From Torymus aiolomorphi (lineage: Eukaryota; Arthropoda; Insecta; Hymenoptera; Torymidae), in contig CM070877.1 in NCBI GenBank assembly GCA_036365515.1, forward strand, positions 85,534,522 through 85,598,521: a stretch of 64,000 bases of DNA, read 5' to 3'. Numbering within the stretch: the stretch's first letter is position 1; every line of letters begins with the position of its first letter. Shown in pieces: positions 56,081 through 64,000 of the stretch. The position numbers and the translations under genes are program-made. Under the pieces are notes generated by a model. It was not told the DNA's origin. It searched no databases and worked only from the letters and a program-made list of their open reading frames with translations.

Positions 56081-59000
56081 ATGTTAGAACTAGAGAAAAG
56101 TAGTGCTCTTAATGTCACGAATATAGATAGAAAGGAAAATGAAAATGTTTTACTGGCCGAATTTTTGGCGGATACAGGTGCTACAGAGCACTTAACAAAT
56201 TCGAAACTTATATTTAAAACTTTTAATAAACAGGGGAAAGAAATGAAATGTGCAAACAAAAACGAGTACACTAATTTAAGATCGGAGGGAGAGGGTCAAG
56301 TTCAGGGTTATTCGGAAATAGACAAATTAATTAACTTGGAAAATGTTATATGTGCTGAGAATTTGTCCGATAATTTACTGTCATTGCGAAAGTTTGCAGA
56401 TCAGGGTTTAAGTATTTATTTAGATAATAAGAAAATTGATATTTACGATCCAGTGTCGAATGAATCATTTATATCAGGTATATATAAGCGAGCGTATTGG
56501 ACAATAGAATTGAAAGTAAACGACGGAAATAGCGAAAGAGATAAATCAAATGGTAAAATTATAGCATATGTGACTACCAGTCGTATGAAAAATCAGATAA
56601 ATACAGAAACTGTGAAAGAAAACGAAAGAAATGACGAAAGTGAAAATAAGACCGAGAGTAAGAATAATAAAAATGTTGCAAACGCTGATTTTGAAAATAC
56701 TGTGTTAAACAGAAAATTAAATGATGTAAGTGAAATTGAGATAAGCGAACGAAAAGAAAACCATGATAATTTCACTGAAACCCAGAACGAACCTCTACCT
56801 ACAGCAAGGCTATGCTGTGGCACGCAAGATTGGGTCATGCTTCTCTGAATTATTTAAGGACAATGCAGCGAAAGTATCCTCACATCGAAGATTTAAGGGA
56901 AACAGTCTTTGATGATGCCATTCTTGATTGTGAAGTATGTATAATCTCAAAGATTAATCGATTACCGTTTAAACAAACACGACTTAGAGCGTCAGAGCCC
57001 TTACAAATTATACACTCGGATACAATGGGAATGATAAGTCCAGTCACTTATCCAAAGAGATACAGGTATATTTCGGTGTTTGTTGACGACTATTCTCGCC
57101 TTGCCATGGCATATCCTATGAATACAAAAGATGAAACTGCGTTCTGTTTCGAATCTTTTGTAAAAAGCGGTCGAAATATGTTAGGGAAAGATGCGAAGGT
57201 ATGTTATTTAAGATCTGATCAAGGAACAGAGTTTACTGGTAGTAAGATGTTGAAAGTTTTAAGTAATTTGGGTGCAGAGTTACAACTTGCATGTCCCGAT
57301 ACACCTCAGCACAATGGTGTAGCAGAAAGGTTTAATCAGACGATACAAAAGAAAGTGCGAACGTTGATAAGTGACTCTGGATTACCCGAAAACATGTGGG
57401 ATTTAGCTCTAGAAGCAGCCGTATACGCTTACAACAGAACTCCACATACGTCTATAGATGTAAATTCCTATTTAAGTGTTCAAGCCTGACTATAAGACTG
57501 ACTTAATGCAGATAAAACGCTTTGGATGTTTGGCATACATGAAAATACAGCGAAAGACTGAACCAAAATTCAGATCCATAGGAAAGCGAATGATTCTAGT
57601 TGGTTATAAAACCACTGGTTACGCCCTGTTCAGTCCAGATGAAGGAAAACTGTACGAAAGCAGGGATGTTAGATTTAATGAGAAATTGGTATTTGTCAAC
57701 AAATACAAGGCTTTGGAACTTGAAAACTGGGAAAAGGTTTGAACTGAAATAGATTCAGATACCTGGTTTACAGAATTCGAGAAAGAAACGGAAGATGTAG
57801 GAACGAAAGAAGAAATGAAAAGAGGAAGAGGAAGACCGCAAAAGAACAAAGCGAACGATGATATTCAAATTACAGACGATGATACGCGTGCCTTGTTGGC
57901 AAATATAAATGGTGACCCTGTTACATACAAAGAGGCTATAAATAGCCCTGACAGACTTGAATGGATAGAAGCTATAGAAAGCGAATTGGACTCATTAAAC
58001 AAAAATCAAGTCTGGAAGCTCGTTGACCGATCCTCGATAATCAGTGAGAACAGAAAACCCAACATAATCGATTCGAGGTGGGTGTTAAAACGTAAGATAG
58101 AGTCATAACAGCGTACGATACAAGGCTAGACTTGCAATAAGAGGTTTTAAGGATCCCAATGAGTATGAGCTTCAAGAGACATATGCACCAGTGTCTCGAT
58201 TACCACTTACACGAACTATACTAGCTATAGCAAACAAATGTGATTTCCATATTTTTCAAATGGACGTTAAAACAGCCTTTTTGAACGGACAACTTCAGAG
58301 AGAAGTTTACATGAAAATTCCGGAAGGAACAGAATGCTTGAATGAAGTAAGGAAGCGAAAGGTTTGTAAGTTAGAGAAAGCATTGTACGGTCTGAAAGTA
58401 AGTCCGAAATGCTGGAATGAAAAATTTAAGGAAAAGGCTGCAACAATGGGTTTGACACCCGATCCTGATGAGCCCTGCTTATTCAGTTGGAATGAAAATA
58501 ATAAAGTTTTAATACTGATTTTGTATGTTGATGACATCTTAATCACTGGAAATGATTGTGAGAAAATTCAAGAAGTCAAGCGAAAGTTAAACCAAGACTT
58601 TGAAATGAGTGATATTGGAGAGCCGAAAAATTATCTCGGATTGGAAATCGCAAGAGACAAGGAAGCGAAAGTATTAAAATTAAGTCAACAAAAATATATT
58701 GACAAAATCTTGAAAAGATTTGGTTACGAAAACAGTCACCCTCAAAGAACCCCAATGGTAACGAATCAAGTATCCAATAAAGGAAGAATAGGACGTGAGA
58801 TAGAGAACGAAAACAGCATCTTTGCGAGAGCAGAGAATCAAAATAACAGATTGTACAGAGAGATCGTAGGATCTTTGTTGTACTTAGCGAATGCCAGTAG
58901 ACCCGATATAACGTATGGAGTGAACGTTCTAAGCAGACATCAAATTGACCCTAAGGAGGAAGATTGGAAGATGTTTGATCGAATGCTTCGATATTTGAAG

Positions 59001-59316
59001 GGTACAAAGACTCACAGCATTAATTACTATGGAAACGGTAATGACATGCAAGGATATTCTGACACAAGTTTTGGTAACCGTAAAGGAGCCAAGACTACAA
59101 GCGGCTACGCAATAAAACTGTTTAACGACACGATTACTTGGCGAACGAAGAAGCAAAATTACGTTGCTCTGTCTACCTGTCAGGCAGAATACGTAGCAAT
59201 GAGCGATTGTTGTCAAGAAATGATGTCAATTCATAAATGTCTTAAAAGGGTTCTAGATTGGGATTTTACTCCCGTTGTACTATGGTGCGATAATAAAGCG
59301 GCAGAAGCGAGTGCTA
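56081..59316 (+). pseudogene. pol: Copia Pol: protease, integrase, RT, RNase H, interrupted
   Basis: Protease LADTGATEHLT (about 56170). Integrase in a second frame from 56812: HARLGH...CEVC zinc site, [24 protein letters not shown] (D,D,E), then the GKRMILVGY region. RT: ETYAPVSRLPLTRTILAI, FHIFQMDVKTAFLNG, LYVDDILITGND (about 58525). RNase H: TSGYAIKLFNDTITW, QAEYVAMSD, LWCDNKAA. Lesions: frame changes near 56815, 57475 and 58105, in-frame TGA near 57740, and the mariner at 59317. The last 60 codons resume after the mariner (60659-60832: WLASKRQIADVLTKPL). Confidence 0.9.
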
Positions 59317-60656
59317 CGAGGGTCATTTGACAAGTACCTAGCCTCACCGCCAGATGGTGCCACTATCGCACCAGAAATACACTACAGTGCAGTATCTTCC
59401 TGTAAACGGTTACAGACGAAATTTCAGCCGGATCGGAGTTGTAGTTTATTTTTGAGAGCGTGTGAAAGCAAATGTGTCCGTTGATTTTTGAAAAAATGGA
59501 GAAAGAACAATATCGGTCGGTGATTCGATTCTTGTTTTTGGAAGGGAAATCGCGCAGTGAAATTAAAGAACGCTTGGATGCAGTGTATGGGGATGCTTCT
59601 CCTTCGATGACGACCGTTAAATTTTGGTATAACGAGTTTCAACGTGGTCGTACGTCGGTTTTTGATGATCCACGCCCAGGTGCTCCGAAAACAGCCACTA
59701 CGGAGGAGAACGTGACAAAAATACACGATATCGTTTTGTCAGACCGCCGATTAAAGGTAGCTGCGATAGTAGGCATCTCAGAAGAACGCGTGTGGCATAT
59801 CCTACATGAGATAGCTGCGATAGTAGGCATCTCAGAAGAATGCGTGTGGCATATCCTACATGAGATTTTAGGCATGAGGAAGCTGTCAGCAAGGTGGGTG
59901 CCGCGTTTGCTGACTGCAGACAACAAGCGCATCCGTGTGACCAGTTCAGAGCAGTGTTTGGAGCTGTTTAATCGCAATCCAAAAGAGTTTTTGCGTCGTT
60001 ACGTGACCGTCGACGAAACATGGATTCACTACTACACTCCAGAGACCAAGGAGCAGTCAAAACAGAGGACCTTACCCGGTGAATCTGCTCCGAAGAAGGC
60101 GAAGACGGTCCCGTCGGCCGGAAAGGTGATGGCCACTGTTTTCTGGGATTCTCAAGGTGTGATTTTTATTGACTATCTGGAGAAGGACAAAACGGTCACA
60201 GGACAGTACTACGCCGAACTATTGAGCCGATTTAATGCCGTGTTAGAAGAAAAACGGCCCCATTTGTCTAAAAAGAAAGTGCTTTTCCACCACGATAATG
60301 CACCGGCTCACACTTCTGCACTCGCCACGGCTAAATTGGTCGAATTACGCTACGAACTGCTGCCCCATCCACCGTATTCTCCAGATTTGGCTCCGTACGA
60401 CTTTTTTTTTGTTTCCGAACCTAAAAAATTCGCTCGCCGGGAAGAGATTCCACTCCAATAACGAAATAATCGCCGCCACGGAGGCCTATTTTGCAAACCA
60501 AGAGAAAACATTTTTTTCAACGGGGTTAAAAAAATTGGAACACCGCTGGACCAAGTGTATTCAACTAAAAGGAGACTACATTGAAAAATAAATTTTATTT
60601 TTTGTAAAATTTTGGTGTTTTCATTTGTAGGCTAGGTACTTATCAAATGACCCTCG
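59317..60656 (+). mobile_element. Mariner inserted in copia RNase H
   Basis: Inverted termini CGAGGGTCATTTGACAAGTA and its inverse, flanked by TA (59315-59316 and 60657-60658). The copia frame is collinear across the insertion, so it is younger than the copia element. Confidence 0.95.
59472..60591 (+). pseudogene. Mariner transposase (DD34D) with in-frame 18-residue duplication, frameshift near 60410
   Basis: ORF 59472-60461, then 130 nt in a second frame to the natural stop at 60591. Two N-terminal HTH domains, then catalytic VTVDETWIHYY (about 60010), LFHHDNAPAH (about 60290) and YSPDLAPYDFF (about 60385) with 34 residues between the last two Asp. The frame changes in a T9 run near 60408; the tail (LAGKRFHSNNEIIAATEAYF to KGDYIEK) follows collinearly. 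An exact 54-bp tandem duplication (59759-59812 and 59813-59866, one C/T difference) repeats AAIVGISEE.VWHILHEI, part of the second HTH. Confidence 0.93.
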
Positions 60657-60832
60657 TAAAACGAACGGTGATAGCTGGTAAGCTCAGACATATGACTGAT
60701 ATTAAGGAGCACTATGTACGAGAATTCGTAGAGCGAAAGCTGGTGAAAGTAAATTGGTTAGCGTCAAAACGACAGATTGCGGATGTATTAACAAAACCTC
60801 TATCATTTGATCTACATACTAATTTGATGTAA

Positions 60833-60981
60833 CTAATTATGAATTTTTAATTCTATGTTTCAGGCACTAAACCATGAATACTTGAAGACACAAAACGATT
60901 AGAAATTTAAGAAGAGTATTATATTTTGTATATTAGGTTAAGTTTTTTTTGTAAAGCGAACGCGTAAAGCGCAGGAGGGAG
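60833..60981. other. Copia 3' non-coding stretch and polypurine tract
   Basis: Follows the copia pol stop; ends GCGCAGGAGGGAG just before the 3' LTR. Confidence 0.7.
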
Positions 60982-61125
60982 TGTTGGAAGTATGCGCGCT
61001 TCCCGCGTATGTGTATGCGCGTATGTATAAGTGAGTGGAGGGAGCGCCCTCACTTCGCCCTGCGTGCGGTTGTCTCCGCGAGCACTTCACTTCTCCCAGA
61101 GCGCCGGACCGAGCGGACGTGTGCA

Positions 61126-61160
<35 letters not shown>

Positions 61161-61261
61161 GAGAGAGAGAGAGCTATTCTTAAATAAAACACATCGTTGA
61201 TTAAAACAAGTGTGACTTGGATTTTGTTCACCTCATCCTCAACCAACATCCCAACACTTGA

Positions 61262-61850
61262 ACTAGACAAATGATTCTCAAACCAAGGCTGAGACCAATA
61301 TTTGAAATAAATATCATAAATATCGAAGACACAAGGGTACTAAATCTAATCACACTATTTCATCACAATCCGTCAGCAAATTAAAAAATATTATAAAAAA
61401 TTAAGAGAATCACTAAGAATCAAAACTTTCTTGATATTATCGTATAGATAAAACTTTTGACGTCTTCCACCCTGGGAAAATCATACATGAGAATAACTGA
61501 GCACTTTTATTTGTTGAAATTTTCACAATAACACATCCTTTTCGCTTTTTCCATTTTAAATAATTTTTTATGAGGTATACGTTAGATATAAGTTCTTGAA
61601 ATTATTATTGATTGAAGCTACGTAAATTATTAACTCATCATTATCCACACATAATCTTGTTAAAAAAGCACAACCAGTTTATGAACTGAGAATCAAAGCA
61701 TTCTTGATATTCTTGTATAGATAAAACTTTTGACATCTCCCACCCTGGGTAAATCATACGTGAGATTAACTGAGCACTTTTTTTGTTGAAATTTTCACAA
61801 TAACACATTCTTTTCGCTTTTTCCATTTGTCATAATCTTTTAATTGGTGC
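61262..61850. repeat. Local duplication in AT-rich DNA
   Basis: About 61410-61550 is repeated at 61680-61830: GTATAGATAAAACTTTTGAC, CACCCTGGG.AAATCATAC, TGTTGAAATTTTCACAATAA, CTTTTCGCTTTTTCCATTT. Related to 45530-45740. Origin unknown. Confidence 0.75.
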
Positions 61851-61861
61851 TTGAGTAAATA

Positions 61862-62015
61862 TGTACAACAGCATAGCACTGATATCGACTAAGCTTCTTG
61901 AAGATGATAAATGCTTTTCCATTAATAATATAACCACCAGGGTCATGAGGACAATCATTCATTTTAGCTAATTCAAAATTAATATACGTATTATGACCAC
62001 CCTCCATTATTTGAA
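61862..62015 (-). pseudogene. RNA polymerase second-largest-subunit-like fragment
   Basis: Minus-strand open stretch FELAKMNDCPHDPGGYIING resembles the conserved ..CP.DPGGYF...G segment of RPB2/RPC2-type subunits, nearest to the Pol III subunit. Only about 50 codons, no flanking match seen. Probably a pseudogene or captured exon. Confidence 0.35.
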
Positions 62016-62026
62016 ACATATAAAAA

Positions 62027-64000
62027 TTGGACGATAGGGAGGGTCAACCCTTCAAAAATACACAAAAAAAAAAAAAAAAAAAACACAACACTTCACATTC
62101 TATATTCCAACGTTTCGCTGATCCTTGTTGTCAGCCTCATCTAAAAACTAAGTTCACAAAACATAATATTTTCATCACAGTCAAAAACGTTGAAAACTGC
62201 CTAAGTATGAAAGATTTTGAACATAATAAGGAAGTTAGAGAGATCATCGTCGATAACATCTTAAAACACAAGAATAACAATAACGCTGTTTCAAAACGGG
62301 ATTTTGAATTTTCTAAGAAACTCAAAATCACGAAAAATTTCCAAAAAGAACACACTAATCTATTTTTTACATGTGCAGATAAGGGTAACGTTACGGTTTG
62401 CCTGAGCACCGATGAATACATTGAAAAAATGGAAAATATTTTCAGTGACAAAACCACCTATACTAATGTCAAGAAAAATCCTCTCAATTCTCTACAGAAA
62501 AAAGCTCATCTATTACTCTCTTATCTGAATGATAATGATTATCTACCGAAAAAATATCATAATAACAGTCTGACACAAACCAACACAGTGTTGGCAAAAG
62601 CTTATGTATTGCTCAAAATCCATAAAGACGGCGCACCGTTACGACCAATTATTTCGTCTATCAACAGCCCGGGGCATTTGCTGGCTAAGATTCTATGTAG
62701 TGATCTTTCTTCTATTTTAAAAAAGCCTAAGTCACACGTGAATAATAGTTTTCAATTGAAAGATAGGATATCAAATATAAACATTCCAACTGATTATATA
62801 TTATTGTCTCTCGATGTTACCTCGTTATTTACTAATATTCCATGCCAGATAGTCATCGATAGTCTAGATAAAAGATTTTCACAAATAAACAGTCGTTCAA
62901 AAATTCCTTATGTTCATATTATAGAGTCGGTAAAATTCTTGTTTGACAATACCTTTTTTCAGTTTAAAGATAAAATTTATAAACAAATATTTGGTAGCCC
63001 CATGGGCTCACCAATTTCTCCCATTTTCGCTGATTTAGTAATGGAAGATCTAGAAGTCCAGTGTTTAGAACAATTAAAGGACGAAATCAATTGTATCCCG
63101 TTATTTTATTTTCGGTACGTTGATGACACAATAATGTGCATAAAAAAAGAATTTTTACAACCTACTCTAGACATATTCAATAGTTGTAATTCACATTTAC
63201 AATTTACTCATGAAGTTGAAGTCAACAATAGTATTAACTTTTTAGATTTAACCCTGATAAAAAACAATAGCAAAATTATCACCAATTGGTACCAAAAGAA
63301 AACCAATTCAGGCAGAATTTAAAATTTTTCTTCAAACCATACCACACAACAGAAACGTAATATTGTGTCTAATTTGATCGACAGGGCCATTCTACTTTCG
63401 GATGTTTCATTTCACAAACAAAACATCGATATCGTAAAAAATATTTCAAGCAACAACAATTATCCTACGGATTTCACAGATTCCTGTATTTCAAGTAGAT
63501 TACATTATTATAAATTTAAAAATACAACTATTGCAAAAACTACCACTAATTCGGTTGCGCCGTCCTTGACATTAGCCTTGCCCTTCATAGAAAAATTTTA
63601 TTATACTTCTGCTAAACTACTCAAAAAATACAATATTCGTTGTGTTCCCCTCATGAACCAAAAAATGGATAACATTATAAAATTAGGCAAAGATAAAAAT
63701 TGTAAATGGAATGAGACTGGAATCATTTACAAATTTAATTGCGGTAGTTGTAGTAACGTATATATAGGTGAAAGTAAACGTTCCTTAAAAACTCGTATTC
63801 AAGAACATAAATGCCCTATGTATTAACAATAACAAATTAATGCCTGTACCCACACATATTTTTGAAAATCCCAATCATTGTTTTGATTGGGAAAATACTG
63901 TAATATTAGACAGAGAACATAATTTTAATAAAAGACGGATTTTAGAAATGTTACACATAAAAAGTAATGGGTGTACTATAAATAGACATGAGGATACAAA
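62027..64000 (+). pseudogene. Second Penelope-like RT/GIY-YIG gene, running off the window
   Basis: Collinear with the element at 28955-32603 but diverged: ADKGNVTVCL (about 62375), LKIHKDGAPLRPIISSINSP (about 62610), IFGSPMGSPISPIFADLVM (about 62990), YFRYVDDTIMCIKKE (about 63110), INFLDLTL, then the endonuclease CGSCSNVYIGESKRSLKTRI (about 63745). In-frame TAA at 63320-63322; frame change near 63820, after which the tail (FDWENTVILDREHNFNKRR) is open to the window end. The left terminus is not resolved; an A20 run near 62049 precedes the coding region. Confidence 0.88.

Larger units (their letters stand above)
51904..61256 (+). mobile_element. Copia-type LTR retrotransposon, degraded, carrying a nested mariner
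   Basis: LTRs 51904-52149 (246 bp) and 60982-61256 (275 bp, expanded GA tract), TGTTGG...CCAACA. Target duplication CTTGA at 51899-51903 and 61257-61261. PBS directly follows the left LTR and a GGAGGGAG polypurine tract precedes the right. Order protease, integrase, RT, RNase H defines Ty1/copia. Long 5' leader with extra ORFs. Confidence 0.95.

Noticed and set aside
1..64000. CRISPR arrays, bacterial operons or contamination
   Set aside because: No regularly spaced identical repeats with unique spacers; gene content, introns and splice signals are eukaryotic throughout.

Overview
This is a transposon-dense piece of an animal nuclear genome, most likely an insect and possibly a hymenopteran. 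The support is very AT-rich spacers, mini-introns of 64-74 nt, and a dense nest of eukaryotic transposons: Polinton, Ty3/gypsy with env, copia, two Penelope-like elements, an I/R1-type LINE, mariner, pogo-like, Kolobok-like and MITEs. I see no convincing ordinary host housekeeping gene, no rRNA and no CRISPR. The species call is inference only.

Layout. 1-3360 (minus) is the family-B DNA polymerase of a Polinton/Maverick, cut by the left window edge and broken by three in-frame amber codons and a frameshift. 3409-4348 (minus) is a clean four-exon gene of unknown function. 4975-6440 is a 734-bp tandem duplication. 7106-7885 is an intact 259-aa acidic, coiled-coil, zinc-binding protein. 7890-10234 is repeat-rich and ends in a Helitron-like 3' terminus.

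The centrepiece is a 17.4-kb LTR retroelement at 10358-27740 (5-bp target duplication ATAAA, near-identical 3.13-kb LTRs, initiator-Met tRNA primer site). It encodes gag, a canonical -1 frameshift signal, pol with an inserted macrodomain-like module between RNase H and integrase, an env-like gene, and two intact extra genes. These two are paralogous and combine an RRM-type RNA-binding fold with an unusual H-x2-C-x11-H-x3-C zinc finger. Each downstream ORF starts just after a good 3' splice site, so the element looks organised like a complex retrovirus with spliced accessory genes. That is the most novel system I found.

27741-51903 is a transposon graveyard with resolvable nesting: a Penelope-like element (28955-32603) inside a pogo-like transposase gene; a 2.5-kb long-TIR element (37256-39746, TSD TAA) inside a Kolobok-like element (35277-41117, TSD TTAA); a CRE-motif-rich MITE (42175-42873) with its own empty site nearby; a 5'-truncated LINE (43091-45163); a GC-rich probable solo LTR; and a TIR element full of CAAGGTCA motifs (50241-51703). 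51904-61256 is a degraded copia element with a half-tRNA primer site and a recurrent AGCGAA motif, interrupted by a mariner (59317-60656). 61262-62020 holds a local duplication and an RNA-polymerase-beta-like fragment, and 62027-64000 is a second Penelope-like element running off the right edge.

Many frame breaks in otherwise well-conserved genes fall in homopolymer runs. Some may therefore be consensus errors of the assembly rather than real lesions; the near-identity of the 3.1-kb LTRs supports that for the large element.
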